Below are positions 31,271 to 40,710 of a DNA stretch of 64,000 nucleotides, piece after piece; position 1 is the first letter of the stretch; every line of letters begins with the position of its first letter. The notes below the pieces were generated by a model. That model did not search any database. It was not told the origin of the DNA and saw nothing but the letters and a program-made list of their open reading frames with translations. Source of the DNA: an uncultured Eubacteriales bacterium (GTDB lineage Bacteria; Bacillota; Clostridia; Christensenellales; Borkfalkiaceae); assembly GCA_900543915.1 (NCBI GenBank), contig UQTB01000005.1:1-64000 (forward strand), in the 5' to 3' direction. Made by a program: the position numbers and the translations under genes.

Positions 31271-32815
31271 ATGGAACTGAAAAAATTGGCGATCTCCGTG
31301 GCCGTCCTGGTTCCCGCGATGCTGGCGCAGATCCTGCTTGCAGTCTGGTTATTGCCGGAGGAAGACGCCGTTATTCTGATTTTGATTCCGCTGATCTTAT
31401 TTACCGCCTTTCTCTGCACGGCGATCATGCTCCCGTGCGGCGTTCTGTGGAAAACGCGGCTGTATACGCACGCCCTGTTCCAGTATGCGGGCGGCTTTCT
31501 CTACATCGCGCTCTGCTTTACGCCGCTCGCGCCGTGGATGAACCTGACCGCCGTCTATGCGGTTTATTTTCTCCTTTATTATGTATTCGGAGCAATTCAG
31601 CTTCCCCTGAACATCCGCCTGCGCAAGCGCGGATATTGCCCGGCATATTGCCTTTTCTACCCCTTTCTCAGCGCCAAAAAGAGAAATAATCTGTTGTTTG
31701 CGGGGCTGAACCGCAAGGCGAAGCCCTTTCGCTTCGATACCGGGACCGTACGCGGAGAAATCGCCGGCGCCTATCTCGCCGCCGGCCGTAACAAAAATTT
31801 TGCATACGGAAACATATGCGTCTCCGTTACCGCGGAACCTTGCGGCGGCTGGGATTCCGGGGCCTTTTCAAAGCTCAGCAAAAAACTGGCGAAAAAAGCG
31901 TTCCGCGCCGTCGGCTACGCGGTGAAAGGAAACGCGCTGAACGTGATGATTCTGCCCGACTCCGTGCGCTACGGCGCGGGAAAAAAGATTATTCTGAAAT
32001 TCTTTTCCGCGCGCTACGGCGACGCGTTCAGCTTTGCCGCAACGCAGTTTTCCTACTTTGACCGCGACGTGCTCGGCGCGCTGCTCCCCGGCTATACGGA
32101 CAATCCACTGATTTATTTCAGCGAGCCGCTCACAGACGAACGGCTGACCGCGGAGGGGCTGCGTTACGGCTATTTTACGGGCCTTGCGCCCGTCGTGAGA
32201 ACGCTGTTTTCGGTCCGGATGCCGGACGGCGTCTCCAACGAAAGGATGGACGAACTGCTCGGTCAGCTGAAGCAGAGAGATTTCGACGGCGTTTACACCC
32301 TCCGCGCGGCCGCGGCGGAAAGCGAAAATCCGGAGAGCGCGCCGCCGGAAAATTTCTTTCTTCTGTCCGAAAACATCGCTCCGGCGGACGGCGTATCCGC
32401 CTCTGCCTGTCAGGCGAGTTTCGCGCTCGACCTGTACCGCGAACTGACGGACGCGCGCGGCAACAAGCCGCGGGAAGAAATCGAGCGGCTGGAAAACTAT
32501 CTCGTCAAAACGCTGCGTAAGGTGCGGCTTCGGTCCGAGGACGTCGTATACGAGGAGTTCGGCGCGCTCACGCTCGAAGAACTGGACGAGGCAGGCCTGA
32601 CCGCCCTGCCCGGGACAAACCGCTGGACGGCAGCCAAAAACACCCCGAAAATCGAGGCGCTGTTCCGGCTGATTGCCGAATTGAAGAGACCTCCGGCGCC
32701 GCGCGCCGTCTTATCCGCACGGGACTGCAGGGAATTTCCGGAAACGCTGAAGACGCTGTACAATTTTTTCCGCGATACGGAGGCGATCTGCATCGGCTGG
32801 GAGATATTGTCTTGA
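31271..32815 (+). CDS. Unknown membrane protein downstream of the two-component system
   Basis: 514 residues. Residues 5-115 form about four hydrophobic helices; the rest (120-514) is soluble and presumably cytoplasmic, mixed alpha/beta. No conserved catalytic motif or family is recognisable. It starts 12 bases after the response-regulator stop and continues the same strand, so it is probably co-transcribed. Codon use looks like its neighbours. It could be a regulated effector or a signal-modulating partner of the kinase, but this is conjecture. Confidence 0.65.
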   Translation: MELKKLAISVAVLVPAMLAQILLAVWLLPEEDAVILILIPLILFTAFLCTAIMLPCGVLWKTRLYTHALFQYAGGFLYIALCFTPLAPWMNLTAVYAVYFLLYYVFGAIQLPLNIRLRKRGYCPAYCLFYPFLSAKKRNNLLFAGLNRKAKPFRFDTGTVRGEIAGAYLAAGRNKNFAYGNICVSVTAEPCGGWDSGAFSKLSKKLAKKAFRAVGYAVKGNALNVMILPDSVRYGAGKKIILKFFSARYGDAFSFAATQFSYFDRDVLGALLPGYTDNPLIYFSEPLTDERLTAEGLRYGYFTGLAPVVRTLFSVRMPDGVSNERMDELLGQLKQRDFDGVYTLRAAAAESENPESAPPENFFLLSENIAPADGVSASACQASFALDLYRELTDARGNKPREEIERLENYLVKTLRKVRLRSEDVVYEEFGALTLEELDEAGLTALPGTNRWTAAKNTPKIEALFRLIAELKRPPAPRAVLSARDCREFPETLKTLYNFFRDTEAICIGWEILS

Positions 32816-32849
32816 CGCACGCAAAAAAGAACAGGGAGAATTTCTGAAA

Positions 32850-34181
32850 ATGTGGGTGACTACCGTAGCCATCACGCTGGCATCCGTTTTGTTCGCGCTT
32901 CTGATTACAAAGAATGAGCGAAAAAACGCCGGGAACGCGATCATCGATGCGTTCCGGCGGGAGGACCAGGCCGCTCTGCGGAAATTATGCGAGGACGTCT
33001 TCTCCGGCAAACACACGGCCTCAACCAAGCGCTTCGCCGCGCGGCTTTACGCGCGGGCGGCGGCGGACGCGGCATCCTCCTTATATGAAAAAGCGCTCCC
33101 CTATCTGAAACCGGAAGAGCAGACTTTTATCATCGCGGTTTATGCGATGCGTATCGGGGACTTTGAGCGGGCGCTGACCGTGATCGAGCGGAATTTCCGC
33201 GCGCGAAAGGCGGGGAGCCGCGAACAGGCCTACGAATTGGCATGCGCCGTCTGCTTTCATCGCGGGCAATACGAAAGATGTTACCGCACGGCGGCGGAGG
33301 GGATCGATGCACTCCCCCGCGGCAAACGGGACAATCTGGCGGCAAAAGCCTTTCAGGCGGCGTACGCACTGGGAAACGAGGCGTACGCGCGAGAGGCCGT
33401 CAGCCGCATGAGCAGGCGCCGCGCCGCGGCATACGAACTGAAGCTGGACACCTTTCATTCCCGGCAAGCGGGGAAAGCGAATCCCGAACAGTATGTCTCC
33501 GCCCTTCTTTCCGCGCTGTATCCCAAACAGAAAAAGGTGTTTTTCTGCGGAGGCCCGCACGACGGCACGCCCTTTGCCGACCGTTACAGTTATTTGGGCG
33601 GAGCATACGGCTACGACACCAAGGCGCTGAAAAAACAGCGCGCGACGTTTATCGGACAGATCCACCTCAAAGAACTCTTCCCGGAAGAGAAAAGCAAGCA
33701 CTATGCGCTGCGGTTTTGGATGAGCCGGGCGCTTTCCGAGGGAGGGGAAGGCGTCTACCGCGGGGAGGACGTCACGGTGCTGAAACAATCCGGGGAGAAA
33801 TATGATCCCTTCCTGCAAAAAGAACTCCCCTCACAGTATACCGTCCCCGCGCAGTATATGCTTTTCGCCCCCTCGTACATGTACCCGTTCGCGGCGTCCG
33901 CCGTCACCGGGCAGGCCGCCGCGGAGGCGAATCTCCTTCCGCCGGCGGAGGCGATCGGCGAAGCGTATTTCCTGGATCCGCAGAATATCAACCTGACGTA
34001 CGCGTTCGGATATCCCTGCCTGAACGCGGAATATGAAGCCCTGACGGCCGGATACGGCGTATGCCTGTTCCAGTTCCCGCTGAACGGCTACCGCTACGCT
34101 TTCCTGATGACGGAGCGGGCATTTGCCGAAGACGATTATTCGGACGTGATCGCGGTCAAACAGGAAAACTTCTCGAACTGA
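32850..34181 (+). CDS. Unknown protein with N-terminal anchor and TPR-like helices
   Basis: 443 residues. A single N-terminal hydrophobic helix (about 3-20) is followed by a strongly helical, Ala/Arg-rich part (30-230) with helix-pair spacing like TPR repeats (YEKALPYLKPEEQTFIIA, AVCFHRGQYERCYRTAAEG). The last 200 residues (VFFCGGPHDGTPFADRY, ATFIGQIHLKELFPEE, PAQYMLFAPSYMYPF) vaguely recall DUF1963/YwqG proteins; I am not confident. It lies 34 bases after the previous unknown gene, and the pair probably functions together. Confidence 0.6.
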   Translation: MWVTTVAITLASVLFALLITKNERKNAGNAIIDAFRREDQAALRKLCEDVFSGKHTASTKRFAARLYARAAADAASSLYEKALPYLKPEEQTFIIAVYAMRIGDFERALTVIERNFRARKAGSREQAYELACAVCFHRGQYERCYRTAAEGIDALPRGKRDNLAAKAFQAAYALGNEAYAREAVSRMSRRRAAAYELKLDTFHSRQAGKANPEQYVSALLSALYPKQKKVFFCGGPHDGTPFADRYSYLGGAYGYDTKALKKQRATFIGQIHLKELFPEEKSKHYALRFWMSRALSEGGEGVYRGEDVTVLKQSGEKYDPFLQKELPSQYTVPAQYMLFAPSYMYPFAASAVTGQAAAEANLLPPAEAIGEAYFLDPQNINLTYAFGYPCLNAEYEALTAGYGVCLFQFPLNGYRYAFLMTERAFAEDDYSDVIAVKQENFSN

Positions 34182-34216
34182 CCTGCCGGATATCACAGGA
34201 CGGCAGGTTGTACGGA

Positions 34217-34252
34217 GAAGCGGAAGAGGAGGGTCTCCGTTCTTCCGCTTCA
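34217..34252. terminator. Hairpin between converging genes
   Basis: GAAGCGGAAGA / TCTTCCGCTTC (11 pairs) is followed by AGCTTTTCC on the plus strand. It overlaps the stop codon of the minus-strand gene. The T tract is weak. Confidence 0.5.
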
Positions 34253-35644
34253 GCTTTTCCCGAAATAAAAGTAAGTTTCGTCTTCGCCTGCAGGCTGAAA
34301 GCCGCAGGCGATTATCATGCGGCGGGAAGCCGCGTTTTCCTTCCGGCACTTCGCTTTCAGGCGCCTTGCGGACAGCGCCTCCTTCGCATACCGCGCCGCG
34401 GCGGCAAAGCTCTCCCGCCCGTACCCGTTTTTCTGCGCAGACGGCGCGATGCGGCAGCCGATTTCGACGCCTCCGTGATAGTCGAAATTGTGCAGCACTA
34501 CTTCTCCGATCGGCCGGGAGCCCAGGCGTACGGCAAAGGAGAATTCCTCTTTTTTTAGGGCAAGCTCCTTCAAAAAAGCCATAAACCGGGCGGGAGACGC
34601 GTCCTTTTCGGCGATATCCTCCCGATAGTCGTATCCCCAATGCCGATTCAGCGCGTCGTCCGTGGCCAGCGCATGATAAAATGCGCCCTCGTTCTCGGAA
34701 AACGGCGAAAAATTCAGCCGCGCGGACGTGAACCCCGGATTCTGCGCGATTCCGTCGAACGCCGTTCGGACCAAGAGATAGTTTTTCTCCATGATCTCTG
34801 CCGGATGATATTGCAGCTTGGAGATTCGCAGCCCCTCGATCCCGCAGTCCTCTTCCCGGTTGGTATAGAGAATCCCCTCTCCCGCAAAGGCCTGCGTAAA
34901 TGCGGAGACGGTCGCCTGATAGACGCCCTCGTACGCCCTGAGGCCCTTTTCAACATGGATCATCAGCGTATCTCCGACGCGCTCCCCGATGCAGAAAGAA
35001 ATCACTTTTCCGTTCAGCCTGATACAGCCCGCCGGCATCTGAAAGCGCTCATAGCAGGAGAGCAGCTCTTCCGCGCGGAAGCATTCCTCCCGCTCGAACG
35101 CGTCCATCGCCCCCGCTTCCTCCCGATAGGCGGCGAGCATTTCCCGCACCGCGGGGAGATCCCCTGCCGTAAGCGGGCAGAAAACCGCTTCCGGATAGAG
35201 GCGCCTGAACTTGTTGAGGTGATTCCGCTGTCCGGCCAGCTTTTTCCCGCGAAAATACTTCATGTCTTCCGCCGCGTAGAGATAATCGCTCCAGTTGCGG
35301 TCGTTATAGACGGAGAGAAAGGGATATCTGCCGGCAAATTCGGCGACGGCGGCGTTATCCAGATAGGCGAACATGAGCGCCCCCGCGGCCTTTCCGTACG
35401 CCTCGGCCGCGCGGAGCGCGCCCTCCCGGTCCGGCCCGATCGGGCAGAAAAACGCGTCCCGATACGCATCCGTCGTCTCCTTCATCAGCAGCGTATCGTT
35501 TGCAATCGCATAATCCACGCGGTATGCCTCCCGCCACATAAACCGCACCCCCGCCGAGTAATCGCAGAAGCGGATTTCCGACTGTCTGAGATATGGCAGA
35601 ACGGCGAGGACGTCCTCCTCCCGTCTGATCCGTTTCCATTCCAT
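34250..35644 (-). CDS. DUF2156-type domain fused to a GNAT acetyltransferase
   Basis: 464 residues. Residues 1-300 match the acyl/aminoacyl-transferase fold of DUF2156 (LPG-synthase C-terminal type): YSAGVRFMWREAY near the start, then GKKLAGQRNHLNKFRRLYPE and the late IEGLRISKLQYHPAEIMEKNY. Residues 305-464 form a second domain of the RimJ/RimL-like GNAT type with HNFDYHGGVEIGCRIAPS, KNGYGRESFAAAARYA and NAASRRMIIACGF. The protein is soluble with no membrane part. Both halves share the GNAT fold, so an aminoacyl- or acetyl-transfer role is likely; the substrate is unknown. It is transcribed alone. Confidence 0.8.
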   Translation of the reverse strand: MEWKRIRREEDVLAVLPYLRQSEIRFCDYSAGVRFMWREAYRVDYAIANDTLLMKETTDAYRDAFFCPIGPDREGALRAAEAYGKAAGALMFAYLDNAAVAEFAGRYPFLSVYNDRNWSDYLYAAEDMKYFRGKKLAGQRNHLNKFRRLYPEAVFCPLTAGDLPAVREMLAAYREEAGAMDAFEREECFRAEELLSCYERFQMPAGCIRLNGKVISFCIGERVGDTLMIHVEKGLRAYEGVYQATVSAFTQAFAGEGILYTNREEDCGIEGLRISKLQYHPAEIMEKNYLLVRTAFDGIAQNPGFTSARLNFSPFSENEGAFYHALATDDALNRHWGYDYREDIAEKDASPARFMAFLKELALKKEEFSFAVRLGSRPIGEVVLHNFDYHGGVEIGCRIAPSAQKNGYGRESFAAAARYAKEALSARRLKAKCRKENAASRRMIIACGFQPAGEDETYFYFGKS

Positions 35645-35718
35645 GTTTTTTCCCTTTTTCGCGGAAAAACGACGAAATCTCTCCGCGTTTTTTCTTCCTT
35701 TTCTGTTAAAATCAACCT

Positions 35719-35922
35719 ATGTTTCCCGAACGACTGAAACTCCTCAGAAGACAATACTCCCTCACGCAGAAGGAGCTCGGCGAAGCGCTCGGCCTCACCG
35801 TATCCACGATATGCGACTGGGAGCGGCGGCGAAGCGAGCCGAATTTAAGACAGCTGGCGCTTTTGACCGGCGTATTCGGCGTGTCCGCGGATTTTCTGCT
35901 CGGGCTGTCCGAAGAAGCATAG
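35719..35922 (+). CDS. Small XRE-family HTH regulator
   Basis: 67 residues, essentially one Cro/C1 helix-turn-helix domain: LKLLRRQYSLTQKELGEALG, TVSTICDWERRRSEPNLRQL and a final FLLGLSEE typical of clostridial phage-repressor-like proteins. No partner gene is adjacent on the plus strand. It is divergent from the DUF2156-GNAT gene and may control it. A good terminator follows. Confidence 0.85.
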   Translation: MFPERLKLLRRQYSLTQKELGEALGLTVSTICDWERRRSEPNLRQLALLTGVFGVSADFLLGLSEEA

Positions 35923-35940
35923 CGCCGCAATTATAACACA

Positions 35941-35972
35941 AACGCCCGCGCGTGTCAACCGCGCGGGCGTTT
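35941..35972 (+). terminator. Intrinsic terminator after the small XRE gene
   Basis: The 11-base stem AACGCCCGCGC / GCGCGGGCGTT with a nine-base loop is followed by TTGTGCC. Confidence 0.7.
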
Positions 35973-36086
35973 GTGCCGTCCGCCGTTCAGATACGCATCC
36001 GCCCGCTTGCGAACGAACGCCGTTCGCCCCTTGATTGCATTCGCCGATTTTCGACGTGAAGCCATTCGGAGGCTCCCCGCAATTGA

Positions 36087-36122
36087 TAAAAAAGCAAGGC
36101 GCTTAATCGCGCCTTGCTTTGA
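36087..36122 (-). terminator. Intrinsic terminator after the SPFH gene
   Basis: AAAGCAAGGCGC / GCGCCTTGCTTT is followed by a T run on the minus strand. Confidence 0.8.
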
Positions 36123-36126
36123 ACGG

Positions 36127-37032
36127 TTACAGCGTATCTTTTTCCTTTTTCTTCGCTTTCTGAGCGCTCTCCTCGTCCGCCAAAACGCCCTTTAAGCTGG
36201 CCAGCAGCCCCGTGACGTTCTGAATTTCGGACGGAACCACGATCTTGGTCGCCTTGCCGTCCGCAACGAATTTCAGCGCCTCATAGCCCTTAATGGTCAG
36301 ATAAGCGGCGTTCGGGTTGGCGTCGTTGATCAGTTTAATCGCGTTCGCGGTGCCCTCTGCCTCTGCGATGACGGCGGCTTTCTTCGCTTCCGCCCGCAGA
36401 ATCATGGCTTCCTTTTCGCCCTCCGCCACGAGAATGTTGCTTCGCTTTTCGCCTTCCGCCCGCAGGATCGCCTCGCGGCGCTCGCGTTCGGCGCGCATCT
36501 GCTTCTCCATCGCCTGCTGAATGTCGCGCGGCGGAAGAATGTTTTTCAGCTCTACGCGGTTGATCTTGATGCCCCACGGGTCGGTCGCCTCATCCAGAAT
36601 GAGGCGCATTTTGGAATTGACGGTATCGCGCGAAGTGAGCGTGCCGTCCAGCTCCAGTTCGCCGACCAGGTTGCGCAGCGTCGTCGCCGTCAGATTCTCG
36701 ATCGCGCGGATGGGATGTTCCACGCCGTACGTATAGAGCTTTGCATCCGTCACCTGATAATAGACGACGGTGTCGATCTGCATGGTGACGTTGTCCTTCG
36801 TGATCACCGGCTGCGGCGCGAAATCGGCGACGCATTCTTTCAGACTGATCGGCTTCGACGCGCGGTCAATCAGCGGAAAAATCAAGTGCATCCCGGTGTT
36901 TAACACCTTGTGAAATTTCCCGAGGCGCTCGACGATGACGACGTTCGCCTGCCGCACCACGCGCACAGACGAAACCAACACGATGAAAAACACCACCGCC
37001 AAAACGATCAATACGATAATCCAAGTATCCAC
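36127..37032 (-). CDS. SPFH/band-7 (stomatin-like, QmcA-type) membrane protein
   Basis: 301 residues. One N-terminal transmembrane helix (about 4-24), then the SPFH domain (RVVRQANVVIVERLGKFHKVLNTG, DNVTMQIDTVVYYQVTDA) and a long Ala/Glu-rich coiled coil (about 180-245: AERERREAILRAEGEK). It forms ring-like membrane scaffolds. The start is a GTG sharing its G with the TAG stop of nfeD. NfeD/SPFH pairs are a classic bacterial two-gene unit implicated in membrane-domain organisation. Confidence 0.92.
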   Translation of the reverse strand: MDTWIIVLIVLAVVFFIVLVSSVRVVRQANVVIVERLGKFHKVLNTGMHLIFPLIDRASKPISLKECVADFAPQPVITKDNVTMQIDTVVYYQVTDAKLYTYGVEHPIRAIENLTATTLRNLVGELELDGTLTSRDTVNSKMRLILDEATDPWGIKINRVELKNILPPRDIQQAMEKQMRAERERREAILRAEGEKRSNILVAEGEKEAMILRAEAKKAAVIAEAEGTANAIKLINDANPNAAYLTIKGYEALKFVADGKATKIVVPSEIQNVTGLLASLKGVLADEESAQKAKKKEKDTL

Positions 37033-37475
37033 TAGTCCTCTTTTACCTCCCTGACGATTAACTTATTCCCCTCCACGGAGACCACGCGGACGAGCGTGCC
37101 CGCGGCGAGAGAATCTTTTTCATTTTCGGAAATCGCCGTCCAGACGACGCCGTTGATTTTAACGGAAGAGGGTTTTTCAAATTCCAGCGGCTCGAGCAGC
37201 TGATATTCCCTTCCGACCAGCGCGTCCGCGTTGGTTTTGGCGTTGTCGTTCTTCATCAGAAACCGCATCACCATTCTGCGGAAACTCAGAAGCAGGACGA
37301 GCGAAACCACGATAAACACGACGATCTGAATGACCGGATCGACGTTGACCGCCGCCAGAATCATGGCGACGATTCCCCCGCCGATGAACCAGACGGAGAC
37401 CTGCTCCATCGTCAGAAATTCAATCATCACGCTGAACGCAACGACGCCCAGCCAAATATAGATCCACATTGTCAT
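37032..37475 (-). CDS. NfeD-like membrane protein
   Basis: 147 residues. Two to three hydrophobic segments (about 3-22, 28-48, 50-68) precede a soluble OB-fold domain (about 85-147: LVGREYQLLEPLEFEKPSSVKING, LAAGTLVRVVSVEGNKLIV). It is the short NfeD type that lacks the ClpP-like protease. I chose the ATG at 37475 behind AAGGAG, although the spacing of 12 bases is long. It is coupled to the SPFH gene. Confidence 0.88.
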   Translation of the reverse strand: MTMWIYIWLGVVAFSVMIEFLTMEQVSVWFIGGGIVAMILAAVNVDPVIQIVVFIVVSLVLLLSFRRMVMRFLMKNDNAKTNADALVGREYQLLEPLEFEKPSSVKINGVVWTAISENEKDSLAAGTLVRVVSVEGNKLIVREVKED

Positions 37476-37522
37476 ATTTTTCTTATTCTCCTTTTGCCGC
37501 GACGATACGCCGCAATGAAATT

Positions 37523-38905
37523 TTATTGATTCGGCTGTTCCCAAATACGGCAGTCTTTTACAACGGGAAGAAATGCTCCTGCCTTTTTTTCACGCAGAAC
37601 AAAATATGCGACAGTCACTGAATATATCAACAATATAAATAGGGTGCCGACAATCGGTTCCGCTGTAATTATATAAACTGTTTCAAGTCCCGTCGATTGA
37701 ATCGCATCTGATATGACATACAGCAATCCCATATAGGTAAGCGCGAGAACAAAACTCACAAAGGCAACAACAAACGAGAAAATCCGCGATGACTTTCCCT
37801 CCGCCCAACGATATAAAAGAACCATTAAAAAAGAGGAAACCAAAATAAGCAGCACCTCGTTTAAAACAAACGATGCGTACACCTTGTGTAAAATTGACAA
37901 ATCTCCTTCCGGCAATTCGCTAGCCGATAGCAACCCCTCTTTCAAATAAAGCGTCTCCATCAAAAAACGAATATTAAAACAGTATTCAGAATTACCCAGA
38001 CTTTTTCCTGCCAGCAGAATCAGCGCGATACCCGAAAATATGATCAGGATAGGAACAAAAATCAAAGTATATCGATTGTTTCGGATAAATATTTTTTCCT
38101 TCGAGGCAATATGACAGCCGCCTCCGACAAGGGATACAACGCTTAAAAGGGTTAATCCGGCAATACATGCTGCATTCATTTTGACTGTAATATCAAAATA
38201 TTCCTGTTGAGACAGAGGAATCAGCTCATACAAGGTCTGTCTCACTCCTGCCGCCGAACCCTGTATAAAAACGGACGTAAAAAAGAAGGCTCCTGCGGCG
38301 AGGGCGAAATATTTTCCGATACCGATCTCACGCTTACCGACATTCATAGCAAATTTTATGACTGCCATGATAAAACAAACGGAAATGATTATAATATTCG
38401 CAAAAACAGTCAAAGCCTCGACGGCCATTGCAGAATATCCGCCTATAAAAAATTCTCTGCCGATTTCCACATTTTCTTCTTCCAGCAAGTGAACAATCTC
38501 CGCAAATTCCTCAAACTGGAAAATGAGATAGTCGAAAGCGTTGGAATTTACTTCTCCTGAAATTTCTGGGATATTGAGTTCATTCGCAACCTCGCTCGCT
38601 ATGGATATATTACACATAAGACCGACAAAAAAACAGCTTGTCAGCAGAGCAAGCAGCCCTATCAGAAATACCGAACTTTTTATAAGATCAAAACGATTAA
38701 TGCCTGTATTTTGAGACGCCGCAGACTCAGCCGAAGCTATAACGGTGAAGTCCTTCCTTTGTTGTGCATTGCACTGCGGACATTCCTCTCCTTCATATGC
38801 GTCCCCACAATTTTGACATATTGCTTTCCCGTCTGTACGGGCGCCGCAGGCCGAACAAAATTTTGCTTCTTCTGAGAGAGCCGCTCCGCAGTTTTTGCAT
38901 TCCAT
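37523..38905 (-). CDS. Zinc-ribbon polytopic membrane protein (large type, copy 1)
   Basis: 460 residues. The first 47 carry four CxxC pairs (Cys 3/6, 17/20, 30/33, 42/45), two zinc ribbons. After a linker about eight transmembrane helices follow (75-440), with an extracytoplasmic acidic loop near 100-150. It shares its plan and local sequence (KSSVFLIGLLALLTSCFFVG, AFDYLIFQFEEF, GKYFALAAGAFF) with the next gene upstream. Function unknown. It is noticeably more AT-rich than copy 2, pointing to divergence or a different origin. It precedes nfeD by 47 bases. Confidence 0.8.
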   Translation of the reverse strand: MECKNCGAALSEEAKFCSACGARTDGKAICQNCGDAYEGEECPQCNAQQRKDFTVIASAESAASQNTGINRFDLIKSSVFLIGLLALLTSCFFVGLMCNISIASEVANELNIPEISGEVNSNAFDYLIFQFEEFAEIVHLLEEENVEIGREFFIGGYSAMAVEALTVFANIIIISVCFIMAVIKFAMNVGKREIGIGKYFALAAGAFFFTSVFIQGSAAGVRQTLYELIPLSQQEYFDITVKMNAACIAGLTLLSVVSLVGGGCHIASKEKIFIRNNRYTLIFVPILIIFSGIALILLAGKSLGNSEYCFNIRFLMETLYLKEGLLSASELPEGDLSILHKVYASFVLNEVLLILVSSFLMVLLYRWAEGKSSRIFSFVVAFVSFVLALTYMGLLYVISDAIQSTGLETVYIITAEPIVGTLFILLIYSVTVAYFVLREKKAGAFLPVVKDCRIWEQPNQ

Positions 38906-39009
38906 CTTTCTTACTCCCTATTATTTTTCTTTTCGATTGTAACGAAACCGATCTCTGTCTGTAAAAAATCAGTCGTTTTTTGCTTTTATTTTTCTGCCGC
39001 CGCCCGCGG

Positions 39010-40464
39010 TTATTGCTCCGGGCCGGTCTCGGGAACCGGCGAAACGGGCGGAACAGGCGCTTCGGTTTTTTTCTCGCGCAGAATCAGGTACGCGATCGCG
39101 GCGCCCAGCGCAAAGAGCAGAAGCACCGCTCCGGCGACCGGCCCGGCGGAAACCAAAATACTCGATTGAGTGACCGCGCCGATGGCGTCAGCCGTGACGT
39201 ACAGAAAGACCGCATAGAAGATTGACAGGACAAATCCCACGCTTGTCGCCGCCAGAGAGAACACGCGCGGGGCCTTCCCCTGCGCAGCGCGGTACAGGAA
39301 CGCCATCAAAAACGCGGAGAGAAGCGCAACGGTAATGATGTTCAGCCAGAACGCCGTGTAGATCTTTGTCAACAGCTGTACGTTTTCGGCCGTCAGTTTT
39401 TCCTCCACGCCCGCCTGCATGAACATGATCTGCATGAAGATCCGGATATTCAGATAGATTGTATTTCCGGGTTGTATCGAATCGCCGACGGATTTGCCCG
39501 CAATCAGGATCAGCGCGACCCCGACGATCAGCACGAGAACGGATCCGAAAATCAAGGTAAACAGGTTTCTGCGGAAAAAGGTGCCGGCATTCACCACGAT
39601 GTGGCACACCAGCCCGGCCGCGGCCGCAAGGGACAGAAACACCAGCCCGGCGATGCAGGCGGCGTTCATGCCGATGTGCGCGCGGATCCCATCTATTCCG
39701 CCAATCATTGCCTGCAGAAGATCGTTGATTCCCGCCGTCGCCGCAGCCAGGAAGATCGTCGTGCAGAGGAAGGATCCCGCCGCGAGCGCAAAGTATTTGC
39801 CGAGCGCAACTTCCCTTCTGCCGATGTTTTTTGCGAATTTCACCACGGCGATGACAAAGCAGGTAATGATGATGATCATGTTCGCCAGCACGGCGACCGC
39901 TTCCACGATCATCGCCGAAAGGGACCCGACGTAAAATTCGGTATAGACGCCGATGCCCGCCGCCTGCATCTGCGATACCGTATCCGAAAAGTCCTTAAAC
40001 TGCGTGATCAGATAGTCGAAGGCGGAAGCGGTCGTTCTTACGCCGATTTCGGTAAGATCGGCCCCGGTCGCGGAGACCGTACCGCCGATGCCGATGAAAA
40101 AGCAGCAGACAAACAGGATGAACACCCCGCCCAAAAACACAGAGCTCTTCACGATATCGACCACGCGCCTCCAATTTGACGGCTTAACCGCGGAGCGTGC
40201 GGGGGCCGCGCAAACGGGAACCGCGGGCCTCGAAGACTCTGCCGCCCCGCACTGCGGGCAGAAATTCCCCGCGTAAGCGGTGCCGCATGCCGCACAGACA
40301 TTTTTGCCGTCCAGCCGCTTGCCGCAGTACGTACAGTAAACGGCCTCTTCCGCCACGCTCTGCCGGCAGGAGGGACAGATCTTTTTCCCATCCGCCCGTG
40401 CGCCGCACATCGGACAAAACTTTCCGTCTTCCGGGAGCATCGCTCCGCACTTTTTGCATTCCAT
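39010..40464 (-). CDS. Zinc-ribbon polytopic membrane protein (large type, copy 2)
   Basis: 484 residues. Three zinc ribbons in the first 72 residues (Cys pairs at 3/6, 17/20, 30/33, 44/47, 57/60, 69/72), a short linker, then about eight transmembrane helices. Clear paralogue of copy 1: KSSVFLGGVFILFVCCFFIG, SAFDYLITQFKDFSD, GRREVALGKYFALAAGSF. The extra ribbon relative to copy 1 suggests ribbon duplication. The zinc ribbons are presumably cytoplasmic and could sense or bind nucleic acid or protein; the role is unknown. Confidence 0.8.
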   Translation of the reverse strand: MECKKCGAMLPEDGKFCPMCGARADGKKICPSCRQSVAEEAVYCTYCGKRLDGKNVCAACGTAYAGNFCPQCGAAESSRPAVPVCAAPARSAVKPSNWRRVVDIVKSSVFLGGVFILFVCCFFIGIGGTVSATGADLTEIGVRTTASAFDYLITQFKDFSDTVSQMQAAGIGVYTEFYVGSLSAMIVEAVAVLANMIIIITCFVIAVVKFAKNIGRREVALGKYFALAAGSFLCTTIFLAAATAGINDLLQAMIGGIDGIRAHIGMNAACIAGLVFLSLAAAAGLVCHIVVNAGTFFRRNLFTLIFGSVLVLIVGVALILIAGKSVGDSIQPGNTIYLNIRIFMQIMFMQAGVEEKLTAENVQLLTKIYTAFWLNIITVALLSAFLMAFLYRAAQGKAPRVFSLAATSVGFVLSIFYAVFLYVTADAIGAVTQSSILVSAGPVAGAVLLLFALGAAIAYLILREKKTEAPVPPVSPVPETGPEQ

Positions 40465-40710
40465 ACACTTTCCTCCAAAATATTTGTTATGCGGGGGATC
40501 TCCCCCTCTTTATCGTCCGCAGACGCTTACGACCTGTGTCTCAATTCAAACCGCCCCGCACTGCGCCGGAGCTCCGTTTCAGAATGCCTCGTTCGGCACG
40601 GCCTTTATCATTTTACAGCAAAATGCGCGCTTTGTAAAGACCCTCTCCTCATTTTTTCGGCACTTATACGGAAACTTCATACGGAACAGGGAGCCTGAGT
40701 TCTCTTTTCC

